From Albifimbria verrucaria (lineage: Eukaryota; Ascomycota; Sordariomycetes; Hypocreales; Stachybotryaceae): a stretch of 64,000 bases of DNA. The position numbers and the translations under genes were made by a program. The stretch covers positions 992,001-1,056,000 of the forward strand of contig JAHREC010000016.1 in the NCBI GenBank assembly GCA_020081605.1, given 5' to 3'. The notes below the pieces were generated by a model. It was not told the origin of the DNA, searched no databases, and saw nothing but the letters and a program-made list of their open reading frames with translations. Positions 49,529-61,396 of the stretch are shown piece by piece. Position 1 is the stretch's first letter. Each line of letters starts with the position of its first letter.

Positions 49529-51159
49529 ATGCGGGCACTGACATTTTGCCTCAGCCTCGTATCGAGCAGCCTCGCTGCCTCTGCGCAGGGGAGCAGCAGA
49601 CTCGAGCCAAGCCACGATAGCGCCAAGGCAAACGCCCATCACATCTTCAATGCCATTCACTCTGCTGCCCGCCAATGGGGTTCTTCCCTAAATCACAATG
49701 GCTTCAGCTTCTTTCCTGCTGTTGTTCCCAGAGGGACTATCTTGTACCACGGTAGCCGCTATACCCACCCTCCGCCTGCCTTCGAGTGGTTGGCTTTTGA
49801 GATAGAACACTCCGAGGCCTTTGCCGTCTCCTTTCCTGTGGGTAATGATCCCCGGCATCCCCAGAGGACCCGAAGCACCCTCCCAAGGAACCCAAGGACC
49901 CCAAGGATCCAAAGAACCTGCAACAACGAGATGACTCGCAAATCCCGTTGGGTGCACCCCCGTTGCTCATGAGCCGTACAACTACAGCCGAGGCTATTTG
50001 CAGACCTATCGAGCGAACCGTGATCTCAACCTCCTATACGTTGATGGATCTTCTGCAGGAAAACTGCGATGGGCACTCTCGATTCGCAGGATCTCGTCCT
50101 CCTAGAGAACAACACCATCATTGGCCCTCCATTTAATGAACTCGTTCGAGCCCGGGACTTGTGCGAGCTTGTTATGAGATGGGGATACGACGGTATCATG
50201 CGTATGGAGATTGGATTTGAGGTGATTTACTGTGACTTCAGCACTGGCCTCAACCAGACCTCGGCACTGCGCAGTTTCAAGCTGCAGGATAGGATAAGAC
50301 CCCGCGAGACTCTTTTTACCATTGGGCCAGGGCTGCAGGGGAGCGTTACGATGGGTTGATGGCAGACCGCCTTCGCTTAGACTTCTCATCCATGGTCTCG
50401 GGCTTCTTCTTCCCAATCAATATATCTAGTACAGTTGAAAATCGGCCGGACCTCATCCGACTTGCCGCTGCGAAGCCTGACCAATTGAAAGATATCAAGG
50501 CACACGTCGAGCATGTGTCGAAACAGCCCCGAAAGTTCACTATCAATTGGCAGGGTGTCGTTGACATGATTACTACACGCTATTCTGATGGCTTGGCCTT
50601 GATGAGCTGGGACGAAGTTGACGTGGATAGTTTTATAGAGGAACTGGAGCACCTTACACTTACCTTTGTCGATGCACCGCCTTTGCCGGGAGACGTGGAC
50701 CCCGAGATGAGTAGTGCCAACAATGAAACCTTGGAGGCAGTAGAACGATGCATAAACAACTATTTGTTGCCAGTATTGCTTGACGAGGCGGAATGGAGCC
50801 TCGAGGACAAACTGATTCACACAGCCATCAAAACTGTCATGGAGGAAATCTGCCATGGCCTCTTCACGATGCGAACTATTCTGCTAGATGCATCGCCTGA
50901 TCACTCCGAAGGTGGATACCGCATCGTACCCCAGGCGGAGAACGCAGAATTCCGGAAGGCAGTGGAAGTCAGCCGTGGCATGACGAGAAACTTAATGGAG
51001 CGCCTCGCCTGGACGGGCTGGAAGAAGACGCGCCGCTGTCGGACAAATGAGATCATGTTCGTAGCTATGTGGCCCTTTGGCAATGTCGAGGACCATTGGG
51101 AGCCGGGGTGCAGGACAATTGAGGAGATGCGAGAGTTCCGTGGGGGTACTGGGATATAA
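49529..51159 (+). CDS. Conserved fungal secreted protein of unknown function
   Basis: Single exon, about 544 residues, leader MRALTFCLSLVSSSLAASAQ. I recognise the pattern as one found in many ascomycete hypothetical proteins but know no function for it. Blocks seen: HHIFNAIHSAARQWGSSLNHNG, FFPAVVPRGTILYHGS, EWLAFEIEHSEAFA; then a Pro/Lys-rich spacer of PKE/PKD units; then SRGYLQTYRANRDLNLLYVDG, SSAGKTAMGTLDSQD, CELVMRWGYDGIMRMEIGFE; RYDGLMADRLRLDFSSMVSG; and a C-terminal helical part ending EEMREFRGGTGI. Four frame breaks, one base missing each: C runs at 49850-49853 and 49957-49961, the A run at 50060-50063 and the G run at 50338-50341. The blocks join in order only when all four are bridged. 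Confidence 0.75.
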
Positions 51160-52235
51160 AATTCGCTTGAGACTATGAACAATTTGAAAACGGTATATGA
51201 CATTGGCATTTATACCGGTCGAGCAGATAGGTAGATACAGGGTCCAAACTAAATCTTTGAAGCACACGTTGTCAACAGCGTAGACCAGGCACATACGCCC
51301 AGAACTCTTACTAGGAATGGGCCTATGTAAGTGAACGGGCAGGATTTGACTTTGAAAAATGTCAATTTTCGAACCGTTCACTTGTTAGCCCGGCCAAGGG
51401 AGATGCAAATCGCACACGTGAGCCTATCTCGTCGTGCTCATCAACCACGGATTGGCCTGCACCTCGCGCCACCGAGCAACCCGAACATTGTCGATCTGCT
51501 ATCCGAGAACTAAACCAACCCTCGCTTGCGGCGCAGCAATGCCTTTACCGAAAATGTCGACGCCGTGCCGAAGCCCAGAGTTGTCACCAGTCTTGGGGGC
51601 CCTCTTTTCCGCTGGACCAGGCCATCCAGCGCAGAGTCAAGACGTCATCGTTACGAGGGCGCCGGCGATGATTTGACGGTTTTGAGTACGACGAGCCAAA
51701 GTCAATTGCCATTACGCTTTTAACGCGACAGGGCAAGGCTGTCACTCGAGCTCTGGGCAGCTGCTTCTCCAGCCTGTCCCTCCAAATCCTGTTTCCCGGG
51801 ACTGCCGCGTTGCCTACATCACACCACCGGTGCCCAGCCCCAGCTGAACTGTCATCGCATGTTGGATGCACCACCCGTCACGCCAAAGTCAGCATACGGT
51901 AGGTGGCCACTGCGAAATCCCTGGTGCACATGTGAAGATACCTTCCAATTTGACAAGTTTTTGAGTAAATCGCGAGAGCGGCCTGGCATTTTGTCTTGGT
52001 TGTTGAAACACCAAGTTAACGTGTTGCCTCATAGGATCGGCAAACACAGCGTGCGTCAAGTCATACGACCTCGGAGCTTCTGAGCTGCGAATACCAGATC
52101 CAGCCTTATAATTGATTGATTGCGACACCTTTCAGCAATTGTTTACTACACTACAACTCTTAATCCTCAACACCTCTTTCACCCAAACATTCCACTTTAG
52201 CCAACAAAGTCGCTGCCCGGCGCACTGTCATAGAC
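51160..52235. other. Intergenic, trehalose synthase promoter side
   Basis: About 1.1 kb between two plus-strand genes. CA- and CT-containing stretches just upstream of 52236 suit a promoter and 5' UTR. No gene seen. Confidence 0.5.
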
Positions 52236-54698
52236 ATGAGTTCCGCAGCAGTCCAAGCTCGCAAGTTCTCTGCGAGCGGCTCAGAGCACCTCAAACGGCG
52301 CATGAGCATTGCCGTCGCCGAGGAGGGTGGCTTCAACCGCTCACTATCGGTACGATCCCGTGCCTTCTCTGTCGGAACCTGCTAACAATCGGTCGTTATA
52401 GACGCAATACATGGGTCTTTCCGTTGTTCAAGCCGACGACAACACTCTCGCGCTCGCCATGGCTGTTCATGATAGCACCTATTGTATCGACTTTAGCATT
52501 CACAAAATACAAGCCGATGGTGGTGACACCAAAGGTTCCGATTATATTGCCGACTTTCTCATTCCTGAGATTCAGAGATACGAGAATGAGCATCTGGTCA
52601 AATTTGTCGGCGCTGGTATCCCACCCAAGCTACACACTATGAGCCCTACGCTGTGCTCCCGGCTCTGGCTCGCTCTCGATATCATCCCCTTGTGCTGAGG
52701 CCCGATTATGATAGCAACGAGAGGAGCTTCTGGGATGTGAAGAATGTAGATGAGCAGGCTGACTCAATGGCCCGTAAATGCATCATGTAAGCTCGAGCCC
52801 ACCACAAACCCAACAGTCGTCAAGATATCAGAAGCTAAAAACTCTTACTTTCTAGGTATTTCGGCCCATCTCTAGTACCATTGCTTCAAGTCGGCTTCAA
52901 AGGCATCGTGCAAACGGATGCTGGGTTCCGCGCCCAGCTCACGACCCTCAAAGACCACCAGACAACATGTGGCGCTACCACCTGGGACGCCATGTCGCTA
53001 TTTGCCAACAAGCTCAAAGAAAAGAAGACCAAGATTGCTTTTTTAGTAGCACACCCCAAGGAGGCGGTGTTGCACTCATGCGTCATGCTCTTGTGCGCTT
53101 TGCCCGTCTAATCGGTGTAGACCTCACATGGTATGGTAAGTCACGGAACCCTTGACCAGATATTATTGAGGACCAAATATTCAAAAATTCATACAGTACC
53201 CAAGCCGAAGCCGGGTGTATTCCGCATCACCAAGAACATCCACAACATTCTCCAGGGTGTTGCCGATCCGAACCAGCGTGTTTCAGAAGAAGAGAAGAAG
53301 ACAATCACGGACTGGATCACCGATAATGCTCATCGCTACTGGCTCGCTGAAGGAGGCCCTCTTCGACCTCCTGAGGAGGGTGGTGCTGATGTCATCATGG
53401 TAAGTTTACCAATACTGATATACAAAAACATAGCCATGAGCACATTGTGCTAATCGCGATACACAGATTGACGACCCCCAAATGCCCGGCCTCATTCCCA
53501 TGATTAAAAGTCTCACTCCAAATCGGCCTGTCCTCTATCGCTCTCATATTCAAATACGTAGCGACCTTATTGCCATTCCAGATTCGCCACAGGCCGATAT
53601 ATGGAATTATCTTTGGGGTAAAATCCAACACGCCGACATGTTCATCAGCCACCCGATCCCACAATTTGTCCCACACACTGTCCCGCGCGAGAAGGTCATT
53701 TATCTGCCTGCCACGACAGATTGGTTGGATGGTCTAAACAAGCCCTTGAGCCAATGGGTTACAGGATATTACGGGCATATCTACAACCTGCAGTGCCATG
53801 CCCAGCGGATGTAAGTGATTCAATGCTAATTGAAATCTTCACTATGCTAATAATGCTTAGGCCTGAGCTCAAGTGGCCTACTCGTAAGATGCTAGAAACC
53901 TGTACATATGGGTGATTTTGCTAACTATGTCTAGGCAAATACATTGCCCAGGTTGCTCGATTCGACCCGTCGAAGGGTATTCCAACCGTCGTAAAGGCTT
54001 ATGCTGAGTTCCGTCGCCGATGTGATGAAGAAGGCATCACCGATGTTCCACAGCTGTGCATGTAAGCATTACCATAACTTCCTGCAAGATTGCTTCTAAC
54101 GTATCGCTCTAGCTGTGGAAACGGATCAATCGACGATCCTGATGCAAGCAGCATCTACGATCAGACCATGAGCTTGCTCGAAGAGCACCCCGATTTGATG
54201 GAAGACTGCAGCATTATGCGTCTCGACCCGAACGACCAGCTCCTCAACACCATCATCGCCAACGCGCACGTCATCCTGCAGCTCTCCGACCGCGAAGGCT
54301 TCGAGGTCAAGGTCTCCGAGGCGCTTCACGCAGGCCGCCCTGTCATCGCCACTCGTGCCGGAGGCATTCCGCTGCAGATCAAGGAGAATGTCAACGGATT
54401 CCTTGTGGACCCGGGTGACTGGCGTGCCGTGGCCGACAACCTCGTGAAGCTCTTTAGCGACAGGGACCTCCATAGCAAGATGAGCCACGAGGCGCGCACG
54501 GGTGTTAGCGACGAGGTCGGCACTGTTGGAAATGCGCTGTCCTGGTTCTACCTTGCTTCCAAGTGGACCGAAACTGGAGTCAACCCGGGCCTGAAGGGTT
54601 CCGAGAGATGGGTGAACGACATGGCTAGGGAGGAGGCAGGCAAGCCGTACACGCAGTCGGAGAACCGCCTGCCACGACACTTTACACAGAAGAAATAG
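52236..54698 (+). CDS. ccg-9: Clock-controlled gene 9-type trehalose synthase (GT4)
   Basis: Family GT4 trehalose synthase/phosphorylase-type enzyme, homologous to Neurospora CCG-9. Eight exons: 52236-52349, 52402-52786, 52856-53135, 53197-53399, 53467-53810, 53861-53883, 53935-54061, 54113-54698; introns 50-69 nt, phases consistent. About 687 residues. N-terminal domain includes LVLRPDYDSNERSFWDVKN, STPQGGGVALMRHA and DLTWYVPKP; then IDDPQMPGLIPMIK and YRSHIQIRSDLI. The GT-B C-terminal domain has ARFDPSKGIPTVV and the retaining-GT EX7E motif in DREGFEVKVSEALHAGRP. Exon 6 is only 23 nt. Two breaks: a C missing at 52620-52622 and a T missing in the run 53039-53044. Trehalose serves as stress protectant and reserve; circadian control is known for Neurospora only and not visible here. 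Confidence 0.9.
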
Positions 54699-54975
54699 AG
54701 GGGCTATTTAGGTTAACGTAATAGGAGGAGAGGAGAGGCTTGAATTGGCAGAATTGTTTGTTTTGAGTATCAAATTCAATTGGGCGGGCAATGTAGCAGG
54801 TTCAGAATTCACATATTGGCATCCGCAGCCTTGCTATAACGCAGAGATGAGAAACATGGACAGGTATCAAAAATATCATTGACAAAATGTCTTGACTATG
54901 TCCGAGATCGGCTCTCGTAAAACGTACAACACAGCATCGCACTAGGTTACAGAAACGGCATCATGAATTAACCGT
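54699..54975. other. Short tail-to-tail spacer
   Basis: 277 bp between the convergent stop codons of trehalose synthase and Mn-SOD; the two 3' UTRs must be short or overlap. Confidence 0.6.
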
Positions 54976-55798
54976 TTATTTCTCAAATCGCTTGGTGACG
55001 GTGCCCCAGTTGATGACGTCCCAGATGGCGCTGAAGTACTCGGCCTTGCGGTTCTGGTACTGCAGGTAGTAGGCGTGCTCCCAGGCGTCGATGCCGAGGA
55101 GGGGCTCGTAGTTGCCGGTGACGGGGTCCTGGTTGGCGCGGGTGACGAGACCGAGGGTGCCTGAGGTCTTATCCTTGACGAGCCAGGCCCAGCCGGAGCC
55201 CTGGATGCCGGCGAGGGCGGCGTTGGTCTGCTTCTTGAGGTTCTCGAAGGAGCCGAAGTCCTCGTTGATGGCAGTCTGCGGATCAGGTTGGTTAGAGGCT
55301 TTGACAGGGTCAATTGGCGTCGGTTATGGAACGCGGCTTACCAGGAGCTTGCCCTCGGGCTCACCACCACCGCCCTTGCCGTTGGGAGCCAGGTTCTCCC
55401 AGAACAGGGAGTGGTTGACGTGGCCGCCACCGTGGAAGTTGAGGAGGAGCCTGAGCGGCGGCAGCCTTGGCATCGCCCTTGGCCTGGGCCTCGGCGACGG
55501 CCTCGACGGCAGAGTTGAAGCCGTTAACGTAGGTCTGGTGGTGCTTGGAGTGGTGCAGCTCCATGATCTGGCCGGAGATGTAGGGCTCGAGGGCACCATA
55601 GTCATCTGCGGAGGACGGGCGCATTGTCAGTCACTGGTCGACGGGTAATTCGACAGGTCTGGTCTTACAGGGAAGATCGGGCAGAGTAGCCTTGCCACGG
55701 ACGAAGGTGGTGCCGAAGGCGGCGGCGGCAGGGCGAGCAGCAGCAGCCCGGAGGCCGGCGCGGAGGGCGGGAGCTGAGCGGAGGAGAGTGGGCGACAT
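54976..55798 (-). CDS. Mitochondrial manganese superoxide dismutase
   Basis: Dismutates superoxide in the mitochondrial matrix. Exons 55669-55798, 55342-55605, 54976-55275; introns 63 and 66 nt. A presequence rich in Ala/Arg ([20 protein letters not shown]) precedes [16 protein letters not shown]. Metal ligands visible: His in [15 protein letters not shown], His in [16 protein letters not shown], Asp and His in [15 protein letters not shown]. The [11 protein letters not shown] and [14 protein letters not shown] blocks and [15 protein letters not shown] end fit the Mn/Fe family. About 230 residues. One frame break near 55441-55455, just before the FHGGGH block: either one base extra or two missing; the family pattern [11 protein letters not shown] favours two missing C. 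Confidence 0.92.
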
Positions 55799-56906
55799 GG
55801 TCTCGAGGTCTGGTCTGGCGACGATGAAGCGGTTAGTTCAAGGTAGTAGAAGCAATTGAGCTAGAAGCGATTGAAGGTAGGGCTATTTCAATTGCAGGAA
55901 CAGATGGGGGAACGTACAGGCTTCTGGAATGTACGGGATGGAAGACTCACGAATTGAGGAGATGCAGGTGGGTGGACGAAGAAGTTATGCAAGCACACGC
56001 ATGGATGATGTCAAACTGGGCAAGCTCGGAGTGCCGAGCTTAATAAACCTGGAGCTCCCAGGCCAAAGGCCGGCTAAAGCTCCAAGCCCCACCTGGCTGT
56101 GGGTGGTGGGTTGTGGCTGGAGCTGGATGCTGGCTTGACATGTGGCGCATGTTCCTAAGGGTCAGTCTATCGTTTCTTCTGTCACAAGCAAAACATGAGC
56201 CGAAAGGACTTGAATATAAAGAAAAATACATTCAAAACAGATAATTTAAAATTATCAAGATAAACAAGCAATCAATGAGTTTCTATTCTGAGTTTTACCA
56301 GCCAATTCAAGACCATCATCAGTGTTACAGTCCCTTTGTTCCACCGCACTTTCGGAACACCGAGCAAAGTCCTCCGGTCGACCGACCACAGCACTTAGAC
56401 GGAGCAGCCGGAAGCACGCGGCAGATCAGCATGATCTCATAGTATAGGCGCGCTGATGCCAGGTTTATCCTTAATGTTTCCTAGAATAAACCACCAGGCG
56501 CCAGCCCAGTACTATCAGTTACTTGATTTGAATCCGAGGAGTTTCCCAAATTTGAGAATCTGATTGTCCTAATAACCCCTCCATTTCGTTGTTATGGTCC
56601 TTGGTCAAGTGTCTTCTACCCAGTTCCAAGACCAAACATCCAACCCATAGCCATTATTTTAATTCTTCTTTGATCTATTAATCCCCGACTTATAAGCCGT
56701 CGTCGCACATTTTCTCTTAAACTCTTCATAAACTGCCTTTGTATTGTACCCTTTGTGATGTCACTCCGCTTACATAATGTACTATGGGCTTCATCTCTCT
56801 ACGCGACTTTGGAGGGGCACATCGCGTCTCCTACCAACCTACCCACCCACCCACTCCACGACTGTGCAAGCAGATAGGGCTGGCCAAATACTTTCTGTCT
56901 TGCAAA
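55799..56906. other. Intergenic, divergent promoter region
   Basis: 1.1 kb between the diverging Mn-SOD and PSF3 genes; AT-rich around 56.2-56.3 and 56.6-56.75 kb. No gene seen. Both promoters must lie here. Confidence 0.5.
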
Positions 56907-57500
56907 ATGTCCTACTATGACGTGGACGCCATCCTCACGGATGCAGAGGTACTGTTCCAGTCACGCCATCTAACTGCCTGACTTGTCTCTAATCTTTTCT
57001 CAGAAAGTCCCTGTCAATTCGAACTTGACGTCCCCTACCTCGGCCACCTCGACAACAACTCCCATGGCCTGAAGCCAGGCACGCAACTTTCTCTCCCGCT
57101 CTGGCTCGCCGAAATTCTCGCCCTCGCCGCCTCGGGTGAAGACACACGCGCACCGCTCACGCTCAACCTCCCGCCTTGCCTGTCCGATGCTGTCATCGCC
57201 GCTCTCAAAGCCGACCCTCGCGCCGTGACCCTACGCGACCAAAGTCCACATTTCTACGGTGTCGGCGTGCGCATGCTAGATCTCTTTGACGAGAGCGAAG
57301 TCAGTGCCGTGCTACGCCGCACATTCCTTGTGCGTGCCGCTGACGTCGCCCTACACGCGCGTAAGGCTGACGAGGGTCTCGGCGGGCAGGGCCAAGAATT
57401 CCTGCGCGGCCTGGATGAGTGGGAGAGGTCGTTATTTCGAAAGGGACACGAGGGTGTTAAGAGCGCCAAGGAGTGGACCGACAGAGTGAAGAAGCCATGA
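56907..57500 (+). CDS. PSF3: DNA replication complex GINS subunit PSF3
   Basis: Subunit of the GINS tetramer, which with Cdc45 and MCM forms the replicative helicase. Exons 56907-56948 and 57004-57500, intron 55 nt placed exactly after MSYYDVDAILTDAE, the usual position. Blocks: VPCQFELDVPYLGHLD, LPLWLAEILAL, LNLPPCLSDAVIAALKADP, LRDQSPHFYGVGVRMLDL, LRRTFLVRAADVALHARK, then LDEWERSLFRKGHEG. About 179 residues. A longer in-frame Met at 56784 would add 41 residues unlike the family, so 56907 is chosen. One C is missing in the run 57009-57011 directly after the intron. Confidence 0.9.
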
Positions 57501-57836
57501 CGGCGTGGCTAGCTGCAGGCTTGTGTACATGTCTTCGTTACTTGGAGTTAACGGTTGCTTGCATCGAACAGCATGGTTGGAGAAGAGCGCCAGTTTATGA
57601 TACCCTAGACGATAAGTTTGACGAATACAGATGATTCTACGATGTACATTTTGTTGGTTAGGTCTTTTGTTGCCGTATCATAAAACTGGGTGTGATGGCC
57701 GACACACGTCGAGCCTCGCATGAGTGACTTGGCCAAACGCCAATCAATGTAGTTGACTTATGCTTCTCCATAGTACAGGTTAATTGTGTAACTATGCCAT
57801 ATATAAATAGTCATTTGACTTTCTTCTTCTATGGGT
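57501..57836. other. Convergent intergenic spacer
   Basis: Tail-to-tail region between PSF3 and the GMC oxidoreductase; AT-rich, probably both 3' UTRs. No gene seen. Confidence 0.5.
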
Positions 57837-59809
57837 CTATTTCTGGCACTTGAGCTCACGAGCAAAGATATCAGCAGCCTTCTCGCCGATAGTATACGCC
57901 ATGATACCAGTGTTGGCAGCCATATTATGCGGCACAACACTCAGATCAGCAAGCTTCAGGCCGTCAATGCCATACACTCCCAGATTCTGGTCCACAACGC
58001 CGCCCTTCTCTTGGGGGCCATTCTGCAAGTTCCAATGCCATGCCAGTTCTGTGAAAGGCTCCTTCGGACCCAGGCGGTGAGAACTTCCTCATCTGCCTCA
58101 GTGTAGACAATGTCCTTGACATCAGCAGGAAGAGGGCTGTCTCTCTTTTCGCGGCGGCATCTGAGTTGGCATCGAAGGGAGGATGCATTAGGGGCACCTC
58201 ACCGCGGTACACGTCGAGACGTCGGACAATCTCACGCTGCTTCTTATATAGCCACTTGGCCATGGCAAGATCAAAACCCGCCTCATCACCGAGAATTCCA
58301 GTGATCATGTCGATCTCGTCTGAGACCCGGGGACCAGTGATGTATGTGTGGCCGCGAGCATAAGGGTACAGCAGGAAGCAACCAAGACTCAAGAATCGTT
58401 CGTTTTTGTCTTCCTCACTAATGGGCATAATGAAGCTACCAAACGTTAGTTTTGCTAGAGAATCTGGCACAGTCACTTACCCGTTGGCAGTGGAGATGGT
58501 CGCAACTGGCTTGTTACGAACGTTCTTAAAGTCGCGCTCCCACAGCTTCAACGCTTCAGGGCCTAGCACAGAGGCGACTTCGTCATCAGTAGGACGGACC
58601 TTGGAAGTGATCTCGGCCGAATTCCATGCAAGCATGGGGATTTATCGGCCAAGAGCTTCTCAAATGTGGTTTGGCCGTTAAGAAGGTCATCATACGTCTC
58701 GTTGGGATGCAGGCTTGTATAATATGATAGAAGTTGTGTGTTGTGATCCTGGAACTCACTACCGACTCCAGGTAAGTCGGCAACGACATCAACGTTCGCA
58801 CGTTCAAGCACTTCTTTAGCACCAACACCAGAACGCTGGAGGATTAGCGGAGTGCCAATAGTACCGGCGGACACGATGACCATCTTCTTAGCCTTGATGA
58901 TATGAGACCCAGAACTATCCTGGAAACCAGGAGTGCCATGGATTTTGACGCCAATAGTGCGCTGATTCTCAAACAGAATCTTCTCCACCTCGTGCTCGAC
59001 AATAACGTGTAGTTTAGGATGGGTGCCATCTTGAAGACGAGGGTGTAGGTAAGCGTGAGCAGAGTCAGATCGGATACCCTCTGGGCTAGTGTAGCGCAGG
59101 TTTCGCTGCACTGCGTGGTTGCTTTCAAGATCTTGCAGGTCAATGGCCTCTGGGATTCCAACTTTGGCGGCCGCCGCAATGAATTTGTCCTGGAACTGAG
59201 TAGGGCCATATGAAGAGTTCGAAATCTGAATGGGGCCGTCATGGCCGTGAGTGTCTAACTTTCCAGGGCCGTGGTATGTTTCGAACTAGAAGTTCAGGTC
59301 AGCCACGGTTGGGAATAGTGCAATTGGGTTCAGCATGCCTTCTTCAAGTACGGAAGAACCTCATCAGCGCTCCAACCTGGCATGTTCCAGGCATCAAGAT
59401 CCTCTCGCTGAGGTCGCGTGTAGGTCAACATGTTGATAGACGATCCACCGCCGAGGACGCTTCCGGCTGGGACTATGGAGGCTCTCCCGTCCAGCTGAGC
59501 CTCGGGCCGGCCCTGATATGAAATCATTCTCGGGTTAGATCCACCTACCTGGAGAATGTTCTCCATGAAATACAACGGGTGTAGGACCTTTGGATCACGG
59601 TAATTGTTCTGACCACGTTCCACAACTAGGATAGACAAATCTGGAAACTTGTCGCTGAGCCTCGATGCAACGATGAGGCCAGTTGTGCCACCTTACGCAT
59701 GATTAGTTGCTGGCTCATTTACTACAGCCATTGCACATCGCTTACCTCCTGCGATAATAATATCCACCTCTTTGAGGCCGCTTGGCACTTCGTTACTGAG
59801 GCCACTCAT
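57837..59809 (-). CDS. GMC flavoenzyme, alcohol-oxidase-like
   Basis: FAD-dependent glucose-methanol-choline oxidoreductase of the alcohol (methanol) oxidase branch. Exons 59746-59809, 59339-59691, 58481-59285, 57837-58435. The intron 59286-59338 starts with GC (AAG|GCATGC) and ends TAG. Seen: ADP-binding AGGGTTGLIVASRL at the N-terminus, ILVVERGQ, GSVLGGGSSINMLTYTRP (GMC signature 1), VSAGTIGTPLILQRSGVG (signature 2), catalytic His in NWHGIGTC, and VVPHNMAANTG near the C-terminus. About 607 residues from 59809; an upstream in-frame Met at 59899 would add a hydrophobic leader (CRLNPLSFLQACILLSLPI) and suggest secretion. No C-terminal peroxisomal tripeptide. Three breaks, one base missing each: 58636-58639, about 58128-58136 and 58013-58017. 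Substrate unknown. Confidence 0.85.
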
Positions 59810-59899
59810 TGTTGCTGTCGGAATGGCTCTTGAAGGGCTGATAGGAAGTGATAGGAGAATGCACGCCTGTAAGAAAGAGAGAGGATTTAACCGGCACAT

Positions 59900-60883
59900 T
59901 TTGAAACGAGTCGAGGTACTGCCCAGGCTCAGCATATAAGCGAACAATGGTCACTTTATGAGGGGCTCTGAACCGCTAACGTAGCATAAGACGCAAAGTT
60001 GGTCCATAGAAGTCGATTCCGTTGGCTTGCTGCAGCCAAGACTTCTTCAATACGACGCTATCACACATGAGAGGTAAGCAAGCAGGGTCGCAAGTGTGAA
60101 CGGGGAATGGCACGCATATGGAACGTGCAGATCGTGTTGCACTGCCATTGCCAATAGCAATAACCCGGTATGTTGTGAACCAACAGCATATCGCTGCCGG
60201 CCTATAAGCGATGCAGTTGCTGAGCCCACAAGGAGACTGAAGTCCCCGGCCAATACAGGCTTTCTTCCTAGGGTGTTAGGCGAGCTGCCCTTATAGCGGG
60301 TCTACAGGGGATGACCAACAGCTGAAATTGCATTCGCTTACTGCCTGTAAGGAAGAATTGATTGAGACCTGATGAGTCGGGCATGATGCTAGCGGTTCTT
60401 CACACAGAGCGAGTGAAGATCTTTGAGTATTTTGAATAACGCTGTTTGGAATTCTCTAAGTACAATTAGTTGCTCTAGCATACCAAGGAGATTCTCTCTT
60501 TAGAACATGCTGGCTGAACTTGTTCCTTTGGCTTGGGTTCATGTAGGCGGATCTACTCAAACTGAAGGGATCATCGTTACGACAACGCGCGTATCCATAA
60601 TAAGTAGTCGCCTGTATATATGAATGAAACAGCCATTCTCAGATATCTTACCATATCCCAACTATGTTACTTCTCATATGAGGATATATCATTGGAGTGC
60701 GATTTGCCAAGGACATTTTGATGTTTAGTTTGACAATACATCAATTAAACTATCCCCTCATCCCTACATGACCGCTAAAGTCGGTGTGATGGGCCCCAAA
60801 AATGAGAGCTGTCCAGTTTGCTGATCTTATCCGCTCAAATTAGACTTGGAGCTATCTCTTCGAGACTTCCTGCAGCCCTTGAG
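59900..60883. other. Intergenic
   Basis: Upstream of the GMC gene; AT-rich in its right half. No gene recognised. Confidence 0.5.
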
Positions 60884-61126
60884 ATGTCACATTTCGCGTG
60901 CATCGTCCTTGCATTGGCCTTGCATTCTTCGCATATTAAACATGGGCGCGTCTTAGCTGACTATGCACCGAACTGTGAAGGTCAGCTCCGTGACCTTCTT
61001 ATCTTAGATAGTCGTGTATTGTCCATATGCAAGCCAAGTGGTGAGACAAGCTGCGGTTTGATCGCGACAAATTGTCATGTGGAACGTTTGGGAGAAATGT
61101 GTCGAGCCAACTCCTGTGTATACTAG
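60884..61126 (+). CDS. Possible small cysteine-rich secreted protein
   Basis: An 80-residue frame starting MSHFACIVLALALHSSH, which could act as a short leader. Six cysteines fall in the last 50 residues (NCEGQ, SICKP, SCGL, NCHV, MCRA, SCVY), spacing fit for disulphide bonds. No family match that I know, no intron, and short frames arise by chance, so this is a candidate only. It lies 270 bp upstream of the NLR gene on the same strand. Confidence 0.3.
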   Translation: MSHFACIVLALALHSSHIKHGRVLADYAPNCEGQLRDLLILDSRVLSICKPSGETSCGLIATNCHVERLGEMCRANSCVY

Positions 61127-61396
61127 ATCAGTGCTATTAATTCCAGGTCGACTCTTAGCCAATCATCCACTGGCTTGCATGCATAATGCCATATGTCAGA
61201 ATGAGGCTGAAGGTCAGGCTTCAATATGTCCCCTCACTCTTCAAAATACACACTGCTACTGGGAATAACAATTTATCGTTTCAATGAGTTAGAACGGGCA
61301 AACCCCGTACTTCTCGAAATATGAATGACCCATCTTGAATGCAGGGTATTCTGACCAATATATCTGCTCGATTTGGGAGCCCGCGACACATCCACG

